64,000 bases of DNA, taken from NCBI GenBank assembly GCA_037953745.1, contig JBAKBP010000686.1:186001-250000 (forward strand), given 5' to 3'. Below are positions 51,494 to 63,800 of the stretch, in pieces. The notes beneath the pieces were generated by a model that saw nothing but the letters and a program-made list of their open reading frames with translations, was not told the origin of the DNA and did not search any database. This DNA is from Lithodes maja. Its lineage: Eukaryota > Arthropoda > Malacostraca > Decapoda > Lithodidae. Made by a program: the position numbers and the translations under genes. Position 1 is the stretch's first letter. Each line of letters starts with the position of its first letter.

Positions 51494-54400
51494 TATCCAT
51501 ACACTGCACCGTATCACTATCACCTCACACACAACACAAGGGTCCCTCTGACAATACCAAGCCCACGGGCCTGGCGGGCATTTATAGCACAAACGCCCAC
51601 TCAAAATGTCTTTGCCAAGGCTGTACAGTGAACATAACCTTCCCTCACAACAACCAAACTCGGAAAACTGTGGCATAAGTCCTGCAACACTTGGTAACGG
51701 GTGTGAACTTGGTTAATTAACTTTTAGAATTGGCAACAGTGTCATCAGTCAACACCAACGAAATTTGTCGGCTCCAAATTATCGTTTGGTATTTATGACG
51801 TGTTCTTATTGAATCTTGACTACTAGCCGCAAGGTAGGACACAGTTCATTATTATTGTAATAGGCCTATTTGGTCAATATTAAGGAGACAGACCACAGCT
51901 ATTTTCAAGTTATGATAAATCTAGCCTAGCCTACTCCTTCACTACCTGTTTTGTCGCTTTACTGTTGGTCAACTTGGTCCTAATAGGTTAATATTATTAG
52001 TAGGCTAGTAGACTTAGGCCTAGTATGGTTCGATAGTGCTCGGAAATTTATATTTGACTTTAAATTGATACATTCACAGTGTGCCAAAATTCGCCCATTT
52101 TCTTCGTGATCCCGAACCTAACATCTGAAAAAATATTGATAATGAAATTGGCTAAGAGCCTGTGACTCCCGGGGGGCGGCCGGGAGCCCCGCTAAACCTG
52201 CCATTCTATTTCTACATTACACTCATCAAACATTAGTTGCTTTGCTCTACACTGTACTCTACATTGTCTATGATCTTAGAACTATTATATATCACCTGTA
52301 TTGAAGTCCAAATGCAGCTACTAATGTAAATATAAACGGATAAATCCAGAGCTCGAGTCATGAAAGCTATTTGTTTACACTGTGAAAACACAACTTGTTC
52401 GGTTCGGATGAGGTGACTGACTTTAGCACCAATATAACAAATATATATTACAATAAGGAAACAGCCATCGTTCATAGAACGAACTACTGGATGGGAGAGT
52501 CCGCTAAAACAAACAAACAAACAAACAACCAATGTACCCCTACACTTCGATGTTATATTGCGCCGAAGGCTGAGTCAAGACGAACACAACTACCGTAATT
52601 TTATTGGCACTCGAATGCTCAATAATATGTAGATTAAAGGATAATAATAGGTATTTATCGAAAACTATGTATATATTAACTAAACTACTCCATGTGTTTA
52701 ATATATTGACTTAATTTCACTGAAATGAATAATGTAAAATATTAATTTAAGTTTGAATATTAGTTTTCTGATCTGATCTGATCCCAGTTAAACTCCCGCA
52801 AAATACACGATATTTTTTCGTATGTGTTAATTTTATGGGGTCTCTAATTTCTTAAAAATAGTGAATGAATATCAATTTTATGTGTTTGACAAAGAGCGCA
52901 AGACCTTGAGGCATAAGGTAAGCTATAAATTAGTACGATTTTATGATGAATTATTGTTTTTTCAGGGGTATATATGTGGTTGGATCAATGGAAAACAACG
53001 AACCAATATCAGCTATGTTTTCCAATGTGGTGTTTCCGAGAATTATCCAATGATGACGTCAAATTAGCTTGCCGCCAATCAACTGTGGAACACTTGGAAA
53101 TGTGTTAGCTGTTATTTACCGATATATTTGTGGAAAAATAGAGTGAATTAAGGGGCTGGAATATAACATTGACTTCATGTGAAGTGCGAGTGCCCTACAC
53201 ATTCTAAAATTGTGCATATTAATCTTGGGGAACTCATTATATATAAGGTATAAGTTCAAGGTGATACTTTGGATAAACCTGACTTCTAGCAAGCACCAAA
53301 CAGCGATTTTGTAAGTAGCCAAGCATATTATTTTTTCAGATAAGCCTAGGCCTACTTGTATTAGCCTAGGCCTATGATGATAATGATGATTTGAAGCAGA
53401 AATGAGTAGCCTAGGCTGAGGCTAGGCGTATTAGGCTTAGGATAACCCATTATCCAACAATCTTAGGACTGCCCCCACTAGTGGGGCTATGTGTAATGTA
53501 TTGATAGGCTAATGAAGATCAAGGAAGATTTGAGGTTAATGACAGTAAAAAATAAGGTTAGCTAGGCAGCTGGGAATCTGGTTCTGGTAGGCTAAGACTC
53601 AGAGCCCACTCTTAACCCGGGAACGGCGAAGGTCCTCAATTATGGTAATTATTTAGAAGATGACCTTTTTTTCTAGTTATTAAAAACTTACTCTATGGTG
53701 TATTATATGATATATAGCAGCAATAGAACTGTTAAAATGACCTGGGAAGTGTATATTAAACTTAGCCTAGACCAACATTCCTGTATTATTTTTTATTTTT
53801 TTGTAAGGCTAGGCTAGGCTAACCTAGCCTAGGCTACTCTTGAGTTTTGGAACACAGTAGGCCTAAGCCTAGGCCTATTTTAGATGTCTAACTTTTAAAA
53901 TAATAATATAAAAATACGTAGGCTAAGCCTAGGCTAGGATTATTTTTTTTTTATCATTATACAGAAAGTTAATTTGTGTTATCACTCAAAAAAACAGTGT
54001 CATTCGACACCCTGGCTAGGCTATAGCCTATGACAATAACAGTTTGCCGTCATGCCGTGGGATTATAGGGGTAGACCTGTCACTGAAGAATACTTTCGCA
54101 GTCTTACCGTTTGTTTTTTGTTTTCAAGGTATAGGCTTTAGGCAGAATAGGCTACAGTAGTATCTTATCTACTGGTATCTTATTTTATTGTAGTTTATAT
54201 TATGAGTGGAAGATTTGCAATAACTTACCCTAACCAAAGTCCAAACTTAGTGTCCAAAGTGGGATCTGCACCCTGCCTCTATGTTCTCATTTTGTATACC
54301 GGTAACTTTTTAGCCAGATTACCGGTACAATTTAATAAGTGTACAGCCAGCAGCTAGGCCTACCGCCTACAGTGCATTTATAGATTTCCCGGAATCCCGG

Positions 54401-55200
54401 CCATGACTTGGGTATCACTAAAGAATCTTTCCGCAGCCTTATGTACAATTGTTTGTTTTTATTTCTTCAAGGAATATAGTACAGTAGTTTATTGTTCAAT
54501 TGTTTATCATGTTATGAGTAGATAATTTGCATTACCTTACCCTAACCTAACTTTACTTAGTCTTAGTGTCCAAAGTGGGGGCTGCCACTATCCCCACACT
54601 CCCGCTAACTAACATATATTATTGGTATGTCTTGTCATTACTATAACCTGACTTCATGGGGGTAACGGAGACTTGATTGAATATTTTCGGAATTAGCCTC
54701 GCAGAATCTTGAGTCTTTTAAAGTTGTGAAAATTAAAGTAAGTTTCTACGTTCCTACTGATTGTACTTAACCCGAGATGGGAATAGCCTACCCAGGTATT
54801 TTTTACTCGGCCCAGGGAAAATAATAGACAAACAAATGTTCTAATCAAAGTTTATTCTTGAAACTTGGTAGGCTACCGGTATGTATTTTAACCAGTACTC
54901 TATAGTAACTCATGTATCATATGAAAGGATATAAATTAAGTATGTAATAGTTCTTGGAATGCAACAACAAATATACATGAAATCTTTATTGGACAAAAGT
55001 TACAAAACTAAAACAGGGACTGCTAAGAATAATTTAAAAACCTGTTTTCAATGCCTATATTAGTGGACCTGAAGTGAATCTCTTTGAGACTGAACTGACT
55101 GAAGTACAGGCAGCCAGTTCCCCTAGTATCCTGATTAAACACCAGTAAACATACATAACATCCCTTTTACTTACAATATTATTCATTCCTTTTAATAAAT
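51494..55200. other. no gene seen; AT-rich with AGGCCTA-rich patches and a diverged duplication
   Basis: 53350-54000 is full of short inverted AGGCCTA/TAGCCTA motifs. A block at about 54060-54275 is repeated in diverged form at about 54395-54600 (TTATGAGT..A.ATTTGCA, TTAGTGTCCAAAGTGGG). ORFs are at most about 99 codons with no recognised domain. A GC-rich hairpin (CTCCCGGGGGGCGGCCGGGAG) is near 52167-52187. Confidence 0.5.
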
Positions 55201-55975
55201 TTTGAGCATGTATTGTGCGTATATTTACCTTCACATCTCAAAATTTCTCCGGCGGCCGGGGGGCTACGCCCCCCGCACCCCCTGTTATGTAGCGGGGGGC
55301 TGTGCCCCCTGCAGACGCCGCGCAAAGTTGATCCTTGTAAGCTTAGAAAAATGATCCAGAACTGGATAATTTCTGTTTTGACACCCTGTACATTCAAGTA
55401 GGCCTAGGCTTACTAAAAACCGGGCAGAATGTAGAGTTCGGGCGTACCGCCAGTCTTGTTTACACTAGCCTACGCGGGGCGGCGGCGGACGCTTGCCATC
55501 ATGTTCCCGTCTATTTTGACTGCCTTTGGATACAATAACATGTTGAGGGAGGGGCTTTGCCTCCCCTCACCCCCCAATGGCCCCCATGACATATTTTCAT
55601 CATCATATAGGCTACAGTATATTGGCAGCAGCTGAGCAGGGGGCATATAACTGAATAAAATCGCCATCTAAATAGATGGGAACTTAACCACGGCCATCGA
55701 CATATGTAAACATGGCGCCGTTGGACGCTTGCGATCATGTTCCCGTCTATTTGGAATGCCATTGGATACAATAATATGTTGAGGGGTCCGGGGAGGCTTT
55801 GCCCCCCTCATCCCCCTATGACATATTGTCTTCAACAATTAGCCTATATTGTCAGTAGGCTAGGGGGCAAATATACGAAAATATTCGCCGTCAAAATAGA
55901 CGCGAACTTGGGCCTAACTGCGGTGATCGACCTATGTAAACATGACGACAGTACGCCCGGACACTACAATGTGAC
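55201..55975. repeat. GC-rich hairpins and a diverged tandem duplication
   Basis: 55257-55312 is a GC-rich hairpin region (GGGGGGCTACGCCCCCC). A segment beginning GCTTGCCATCATGTTCCCGTC near 55490 is repeated from about 55724 (GCTTGCGATCATGTTCCCGTC), period about 234 bp. Each unit ends with a sequence partly inverted to its start (GTCAAAATAGACGCGAACT), so the units look like foldback repeats. Related sequence is at 28610-28740. Confidence 0.65.
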
Positions 55976-57009
55976 TACAGTAAAAGTCCTTTAATCCGAC
56001 GACCGATGATTCGAATCTCCCAATAGTCCGAATTTTTCAATTTGAGGCCAAATCCGAATTTACCCGATGGTCCGAATTTCAAGAAGTCCCAAAGTCCCCT
56101 TTTTGAGGCATTAGTCCACTCAAATGACACATAATGGAGCACACACATATCATATGTTCATGAATTCACTTTAAAAGTTTACCATTGTCATTGTAGCCTA
56201 TTACCTACTTCAAAACATTCAGATTAATGGTCAAAGGAAGCTACTGATATAAACGTAAACACCACATCGTCTGCTAGTCTTGCTAGAGAGTTTGTTTTTC
56301 TCTTGAACGCATCCTTGGGACGCTCCGATGCGCTACTGGCTTGCACCGCATTTTCTGCAAGCGCATTCAGTCTTGAGCTTGAAAACGCACCTTTGGACGT
56401 TCCGATACTCTACTATTTATAGTTCAGTGATCGGAGCGTCCCAAGGGTGCTTTCAAGACAACAAGACAAGGGTGCTTTCAATACAATATAATATTATTAT
56501 TTTTATTAATCTCAACACCACACCCCCAATGAAATTAATTAAAGTATATATGATCCACCGGGATTCGATAACAGAGCACGTCACAAAAGGAAAATCACAA
56601 ATGGAAAATTACAAGAACCTCTCAGGGAAGTGCCGTTGTTAAGGCATTACTTCCCGAACCACATCTGATCTGATCTGCAAGAGCAAGACAAACTCGCTAG
56701 TAGACGGAAGAAGCAGAAGACAATGCGGACATACGGTGTTTACGTTTATATCAGCAGATTCCTTTGACCATTAATCTGAATGTTTTGAAGTAGGTAATAG
56801 GCTACTGGTAAACTTTTGAAGTGATTTCATGAACATATGATAATATGTGTGTGTGCACCATTGTGTCATTTGGGTGGCCTAATGCCTCAATGTTTTCGTC
56901 AGGCCATTAATACAAAGGTTCATAGGGGTAAAGTCCGATAATCCGAAAAATCCACTAATCCGAACGAGGGCCGGTCCGCTGCCCTTCGGATTAACGGAAG
57001 TTTACTGTA
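55976..57009. mobile_element. pogo/Tigger-like non-autonomous element with long inverted arms
   Basis: TA-CAGTAAAAGTCC (55976) and GGAAGTTTACTG-TA (ends 57009). Both ends carry TTAATCCGA motifs, repeated subterminally. Arms of about 300 bp are inverted (56148-56265 against 56733-56855 is clearest: ATTCAGATTAATGGTCAAAGG and its complement). The centre holds a second hairpin (56301-56330 / 56431-56458) and an inverted fragment of the tRNA-like array unit (56490-56570). TA target and CAGTA ends fit pogo/Tigger elements. Confidence 0.78.
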
Positions 57010-57022
57010 CATACATACATAC

Positions 57023-57513
57023 TGGGAGGTTTGACGTACCTCCCAACCTACCAAATAGGAAAACCTACTATTTGGTAGTAGTCTTGGAAAATCCAACGTC
57101 AAGGCTATTAACCTAATTGCAATGACGACTTGTCTATTTTGACTGCTATGTCGTCATTCCAACCGCGGTTAAAAAGAAAACGTCTAGAGTCTACTCCTTA
57201 TCTTGCTCTAGGAGACGTTGTACATTAACCAAAACTACCACCGAAGGTGAAAAAAGCATAGAAGAGAAGAAAAAGGGGTTTACCTTAGTTACCGCTTAAG
57301 GCCCATCCCGTGTTCCGTCATGTGCAGATCCCTGTCGAACGTGCGCATGAGCGACCCTCTCTTGTTATCACATCTCACGTCAGCAGAAGAACGCGGATGG
57401 GCATGGGTCCGGCGTGAGGGAGGGTATTATGTACGTTGGATTTTCCAAGACTACTACCAAATACTGTAGTAGGTTTTCCTATTTGGTAGGTTGGGAGGTA
57501 CGTCAAACCTCCC
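57023..57513. mobile_element. foldback element with 80-bp arms
   Basis: The left arm 57023-57100 (GGGAGGTTTGACGTACCTCC ... CTTGGAAAATCCAACGT) is the inverse of the right arm 57434-57513. Each arm also folds on itself (CTACCAAATAG / CTATTTGGTAG). Part of the inner arm is repeated directly at 57516-57560. No coding content. Confidence 0.75.
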
Positions 57514-57924
57514 AATGTGTTAGTAGTCTTGGCAAATCCAACGTCAAGGCTGCATAACAAATAGGAGGAGGACATCCAAGCCCAACCTACCAAAAAAAAA
57601 CAATGCATAAAACAAAATTATGAATGACAAAGACACAATTTAAACAAGAGAGTCTAATAAAAAGAGTGAAAAACTGAGGAGTAGCTAAAAAGAACAGTTT
57701 TAACACATGCCCGTCATTCATAGTAATGCAAAAACATAGACTTGTCTGAAACCAAAAAGGTACTGTACCCAAAATCCCTTTTCTTCAAAAAACAACAAAA
57801 ACACTGAACACAAGAACAAAACACAATTTTCAATGTGGCAAAAACACTTATGTACCGGAACAATACATAATCCCAAACTTGCAATCCAGTGTTGCAAACC
57901 CGTACACCCCCCCCCCCCCCTTCG

Positions 57925-59715
57925 TCAAATAAAACAGGAAAAGAACGAGGGACAAGGGGGGAAGACCAGGGATCTTCGCCAGAGCACCAGGAAACACGAG
58001 ACCCGAGAGCAATCACCGGCCGAGGGGGTCGAACACCGGACACGGAGAGGTAGGAGGAGATGAAGGAATTGATAGAAGACCCACAAAACCGCTGAGGCGA
58101 TGGCAGGTAAGGATCGACGTGGCAGGAACCGGAAGGAGGCAGCAAAGGATCTGACATCGTGCGCAGAACCCCTACAAACAGGGTGACGGGCACGAACGGT
58201 CCGACAAACGCGGCGGCCCATCTGCACCCGCGAGAGCCTCCCACCTGGCCGAGGAGACACCCACACAGCAGTACCCGAAGGCGGCGCCACAGACGCAACA
58301 GAGGAGTGCAAGGCTGACACCGGGCACAACACATGGCGAGGATGCCCACGCCGGAAAGCCTGGACAGCGAAAGGCCGGAAAGCGGGGGCCGCCCTTCCAA
58401 GCGTGGTAACAAAAGGAGGGGAGGAGGCGAACAAGACGCCACGCAAGGACGGGGAGAATCGCACGCAGTCCCGGGGCCGAGACAATGCCGCTAGTGCAGA
58501 CACCCGAACCCCAGTGGCCAGAGCGACAAGGAAGAGCGGACGCCCGAGCAACGGAACCGGCGTAGCGGCCCTTGTAGACGTGGGGGAAGCCAGAAGGACC
58601 AGAGCCCGCCCCAGATCCCACTGCGGAGGGACCTGGCGCGGAGGAGGACGATCCCGGAAGGCAGCCGTCAGGAAGGAATCCAGCTCCTGTGGCGGAACGA
58701 CCAGCCCAGCGACGGACCCAAAGATCCCCCGGACGGCAGACAAGTGGGTACGTATAGCGTCGACTTGAAAGTGACGTGTACGGAAGAGGTGAAACAAGGA
58801 GCGTAGGACGAGGGAAGGAGAGCCAACTGGCAGGCGAGTGGCCTGTAGCCACCTAGGAAAAGACCTCCAGTGGGACCCGTAAGGCCCCCAAGGAGAAGAC
58901 GGCCAGGAACGCTGCAGGAAGTCAGTCAGGGCCCGGCTGGGGACCGGGAGCCACCGTGCCACATGAACAAGCACGATGCGAAGGCCAACGAGGTCCGCAG
59001 GGCCCCAACCGAGCCCAAGTGGAAGCCGGAGACAGGTAGAGGGACCGGACTCGGGCACCACCGCGGCAACCGGGCGGACCAAGCCCGTGCCGGCCACAGA
59101 GGCGCGAGGAGCCAGACGCAGCCGTGGTACAGCCGCAGCCTCGCGAGGACTGGGCACATCAACAGCGCGTCTGGGGGCGGAAAGATGTAAATCGACCGCC
59201 ACCTGTACCAGGCTACCATGAAAGCGGCCGGACCCCCCCCCGGAGCGCGAGGCCGGAGGGAGAGGTCCAAAGGCAACTGGCGCGGCACCCCCGATGCGAA
59301 CAAGGCGACCTCCGGAAACCCGCAGGAAGCCGCGAGGCCGGCGAACACAGTCCGCTTCAACGCCCATGCAACAAGAACGCCCGGCCCTCACGACAGGGCA
59401 GCCGCCCACAGGGCGGCAGGCCCGGGCAGGGAGGAGGCACGCAAGGAGAAGGGGTGTCGGGCCGCGAGGAAGAACAACTCCACCGAGACCCCCAATAGAG
59501 TCAACGACCTGGAGGACCCCCGCAGAAGGAAACAGGGGACAGCCTGTCTGAGTGTCTAACCCGAAGGCCACCGACTTACCCCGAAGGGCCAGCGCGTGGA
59601 CCCGCAGGAAGAACAGAGGAACCAACAGTCCGAGGGCATAGACGGGTAAGTGGAGGGAGACCCACCCATCTGCCGGGAAGTGGACGGCCCAGGTTCGAAC
59701 GGGAACCTCACCCAA
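57925..59715 (-). pseudogene. RNase H-like region and DIRS-type tyrosine recombinase
   Basis: A 596-codon frame. The first 120 residues look like a DIRS RNase H (LRVHALALRGKSVAFGLDTQTG). A recombinase follows: LQRSWPSSPWGPYGSHWRSFPRWL (core-binding start), PPQWDLGRALVLLASP, PLFLVALATGVRVSALAALSR (first catalytic Arg), LCPVSALHSSVA, VWVSPRP and GSAHDVRSFAASF (the H-x2-R motif). I cannot place the nucleophilic Tyr with confidence: the last motif, ending ASAVLWVFYQFLHLL, lacks the usual FYL pattern. The enzyme would insert circular element DNA without target duplication. Lys, Asn and Glu are unusually rare. Confidence 0.72.
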
Positions 59716-60850
59716 CCTCGCTCGACGTATCAGTGGCTACCCAGACCGTCGGCGGGGGGGCGGACCAGGGCACAGCCGCAGAGAGCGAGCCCTGAGCAAC
59801 CCAGCGACCGAAGCGACTGCGAACGGGACGCAGGAGCGGCAGGAGCCGATCCATAGGGGCAACGGAAACACCGCGGGGCCCATGAGGAGGAGGCGGAGGA
59901 GCCAGAGGCTCCCTAAGGGAAGGGGCAGAGCGGCCCAAAGCAGCGAACCCACGAACGAGTCCCAGAGCCAACCCCAGGAGGGAGACCGAGTGCAACACGG
60001 CGAAGACCTTCCACCGAAGGTGCACCGCGGCCGGCAGACCCCGGGTCACCGTAGCGCCGGACAAAACCCATGTGAGACCGACCCATGGCACGACACGCGA
60101 CGGGGTCAAGCGTGAATCGGGAACATCAAAGGGGAACCCTAACCGTGCGACGTTGCGAACGACTGTGAGGGCGTCGCCAATGCACAGTCCTAGGGCTACG
60201 GAAACTACCAACCAATCGGCCAAGGAAAACAGGATCTGGAGCCCGCTCCTGAGGAGAGGACCCAGAGCCTGCCCCACATGTGCGGAGAAGACCCGCGGCG
60301 CGATGTGGAGACCGAAGGGAAGGCCGGCGAACAGGAACACACGATCGGAAGTCCGAACGGCCAAGAATCGCTGGAAGCGAGGATGGAGAGGAACGAGCCA
60401 AGATGCATCCTGGAGGGCCAGCGACACAACCCACGACAGAGGGCACAGGGCCAGGCGTACCAGGGGTACCGGCAGCATCCGAAACCGTGTGTGCACGACG
60501 CGCCCGTGGAGGGCCGACAGAACCACCATCGGGCGCATCGCGTCGCAGTTCGTCGACGGGACCAGAAAGACACGGGAGAGGAAAACCGGGCGACCGGCGG
60601 TCAACTCCCTCGACGCTACCCAGCTCGGGCATGGAAGGGAGCACGTGGGCCACCTCTGAAGAGATGGGCCGGCGTCGGTGACAAGAGCGGAAAGGGGGTC
60701 GAGACGTCCACCACCAGGTGGGACCCCACCGCGCAACCCGCCGCCCCCAACGTCCCTCGCGGCAACCGAGGGGCGCAAGGGCGAAAACAACCCGAGGGAG
60801 CACCCGAGAGGAGGGGAGCGACCCGGTCGGCCAGGCGAGAAGGAGAACAA
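59708..60850 (-). pseudogene. DIRS-type reverse transcriptase with altered catalytic aspartates
   Basis: Recognisable parts are FLVPSTNCDAMRPMVVLSAL, LALQDASWLVPLHPRFQRFL (motif A), FLFAGLPFGLHIAPRVFSAHV (motif B) and LFSLADWLVVS (motif C), then PWVGLTWVL and the RNase H start WVATDTSSE. In active relatives motif A has Leu-Asp-Leu and motif C has Tyr-Leu-Asp-Asp-Trp; here the key Asp is Ala in both (GCC codons), and Tyr is Ser. The copy should be catalytically dead. Family expectation is from memory. Confidence 0.7.
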
Positions 60851-63420
60851 GGAGGCCGACCCAGAGAACTACACATTGTGTTGACGCGGAGGTACCCCCG
60901 TTACGGGCCGTGCGGGCACGAGCGCCACGTTGACCTCTACCCCCCCCCCCCCCCCCAAACCTCTGCGAAAAGGGCGGGCCACCCCAACCCCAGGCCGGCG
61001 CGGGGCAGACCCCGTCGAAGGGCGGCCGGAAGTGGAAGGCCGGCCAGCCCCGACACGGCGGGGATGAAAAGGGGCAAGAACAGAAGGGCGAGGCGGAACC
61101 GACGCACTGGCCTGCAACGACCCAGTCCTGCGTCCGCGCAAGGCGGCAGCACTTGCAGCAGCACCCCGAAGAGGACCGGCAGAAGGACGGGACTGAGAAG
61201 ACCCCGCGTGCGACACAGCGCGTCGGTGCGTGACGTAAGCAGGGACCGCAACGACACAGCGCGTCGTCGCGTGTCGGAAGCAGGGGCCGCCGACAGAGAA
61301 GCGAGCATACCCAAGCAACCAGCTGAAACAACCCCGACGTATATAGCGCAGAGTACAACAAACCCTGACGAATATCCAAGGGGGCCGGCCGGCAGAACGA
61401 GGACCGCACTGTCGGGCGTCGCCGAGTTGCCGCGCACAAAACCGCCTTCAGCTCGGGAACCAAAGACACCGCGAGCCGAAGGTGGACCCGCAGAACGCGG
61501 TCCAAACCCTCGCGAAGAGCGCCTGGCGCAGACGCCCCGAAAAGCCGCAGGCGGGGAACAGACGTCTGGAGGGAACCGAAAGACAAGACAATAAGTCCGT
61601 CACCCTCTGTCGCAAGGGAAAAACCGTGGCGACATAGGGCTGATCCAGGTGAGAGAAGAACGGGGTAGCAATAGAACAAAGTTCAAGAACGGGCGCGCTC
61701 ATCCAGGACCAGAACGCGCCGGCCAACCCGCCGACAGACACAAGAGGAGGCAAAAGCAGGGACGACTCCGGGGGAGGGACCGAAGGAGAGCCGTCGACGG
61801 AACGGTGTGAAGGCGAAGGCCTCAGCAAACCAGGCCTCCAATGGGAGAGGGAGACCGAGCATGACGGCGAAGCCAGGCGTACCAGCGTCGCACAAACCTG
61901 ACCCATAGGAGGACAGACCCGTCAACACAGCCAGGGACCGAACAGCCGGAAGGACGGCAGGGCGGCAGAAGTCTGACCAGAGCGTAGGCCTGCAGAAGGG
62001 AGGGGGACCGTAGCAGGGGTAGGGAGGGTGAGGCGCCGAGGGCTAGACACCGCCAAGAAGCGCGAGAAGAGGGAGGCTTCCATCGACTCCAAGCACCCGA
62101 CGCAGCGTGACACAACCCAGCCCTGCATAGCCGACAAACGAACCGAGAGAGGCGACCCCCCCCCCCCCCCCAGAATGGTCGGCCCGCAGGGGCAAGCGTG
62201 AGCGGGAGCGAGACCCACGACACGAACCAGCAGCGTCGCGGCCCAAGGAAGGCGAGCGACGACGGTCGTGTCGCCGTAGAGGGACCCGTCCCCGATCACG
62301 AACGGCCGAGGGGGAAACAGCACCATCCCCCTCTTCCAGCGACACGACAGCTCCCGAGAAAGGGGGACCCCGAAACCTCACCGAGGCAAGAGGAGGGGTA
62401 CCCCCCAGGCGAGACGGGAAGTGAAGGGCAGGAAGAGAAGAAGGAGGAGGAGCAGGACGACGGGAGGGGGAAGGCTGGCCGGGTGAAAGGAGGCCAGAAG
62501 GAGCCGCGGGGGGAAACAGAGCAAGGACCCCGGGGCTGAGAGAACAGGGCGGCCAGACACCGAGGCGGAGGAGGGAGGGACCTCCACCGTGGGACGAGAC
62601 CGTGAAGGAAGAAGAGGCACTGAAGCAGGTGAAGTAGGAGAAGCAACGACACCCAGGCGGACCCTCCTGGACAGTGTAGGAGGGAGCAGAGGGCCAGCGA
62701 CAGCACGAACAACCGCGCGCGGAGAGGACAACGTAAGAGGAAGTCGTCTGGGCTAGGAAAGCGGGCGGAAGGGAGGAGAGCCCCTATCCGTAGAGGCCAG
62801 GGGAGGGCGCACAGGGGCAGAGCCGCAAACCCCGGCCTCAGGGCGAGAACCAAGACGAGGGCGACGGGCGACGTCAAGGCGATCAGGAGGACGACGAGGG
62901 GCAGTAGCGAGGCGAGCGAGAGCGTGGACGGAGCCGGGGAACCCCCCGAACGATGGGACGACCAGCCGCGGGACCCAGGGGAGAGGGCCCGAGCAGGGAG
63001 AGGGCCAGGTGAACGGCCGTCAGTCGGGTCAGGGATACCCAGGGTGACGCGGATCCGGTCGGCAACAAAGGCCGGGGAACGGCGGCCCACAGCCCCAATG
63101 TGGCGGGAGACCATCGGCCACACCGACGGAAGGGAAGCAGAGGCCACAGCCGCCGCCGAGGAACCAGGGCCATGGAGCAGCACAACCACCAGGGCCAGAC
63201 ACAGGCCACACAGAGCAGGGAGGTAGGCCGTAGAGTACACAAAGAGCGAGTGGCGCAAGCAGGACTTGTGGCTCACCAAGCACGGGGAGCGACAACCAAG
63301 GCGAAAGCAAAGCAGCCGATCAGCACGAGAAGAACACACACCAGAATCAGCACGTCGAAGGAGTAAGTGGAGAGAATGTCCAAGAAGAACCAGGGAAGGA
63401 GCATGGGGAAACAGGAACAC
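60851..63420 (-). other. GC-rich upstream region of the DIRS element, possible gag-type frames
   Basis: Long minus-strand frames (60126-61679, 61448-61906, 62296-63420) are open mainly because GC-rich DNA has few stops; several frames on both strands are open at once. A stretch near 61300-61600 (ELKAVLCAATRRRPTV, PLDIRQGLLYSALYTSGLFQL) resembles a DIRS gag-like protein, weakly. I do not claim a defined gene here. Confidence 0.35.
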
Positions 63421-63652
63421 ACATGCAAACAGGTATCCGTACTCACCCTAAACTGGGAGCACAGAGGTAGGTGAGGAGGGCGGCCGAGGCGGAAGAGCAC
63501 CAGCAGAACCTGCAAAGATGGAGAAAGTGTTAACCACCACTCAACATCTTACATGCAGGGCCTATAACACCAGTAAAGTGCATACACCAATATAGTATCA
63601 GGCAACAATATGACATAAAAAAGGTCAACAGTGAAAGCCAACTACAGTATAA

Positions 63653-63795
63653 CCGCAAATTTGCGGGCCAATGGAGGTATAACCGTACCGACACAACCCC
63701 CCCACATCTCCGCGGAACCCCCCAGCGATCTCCGCAAATTTGCGGGGAGCCGAAATGTCCCAGAGGACCGAATCGAGCACACCGCAAATTTGCGG
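63653..63795. repeat. three perfect 14-bp palindromes CCGCAAATTTGCGG
   Basis: They are at 63653-63666, 63732-63745 and 63782-63795, all identical, spaced 79 and 50 bases start to start, just upstream (on the element's strand) of the DIRS-type coding region. They could be protein-binding sites or part of a terminal repeat. Confidence 0.85.
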
Positions 63796-63800
63796 GACCG

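Noticed and set aside
52861..53067. 68-codon ORF as a small gene
   Set aside because: No start context, domain or conservation evidence. It is the length expected by chance in AT-rich DNA.
58403..63451. Many long plus-strand ORFs (up to 438 codons) in the GC-rich region
   Set aside because: They are antisense to the DIRS-type frames and open because GC-rich DNA has few stops. They are Arg/Gly/Pro-rich with no domain.
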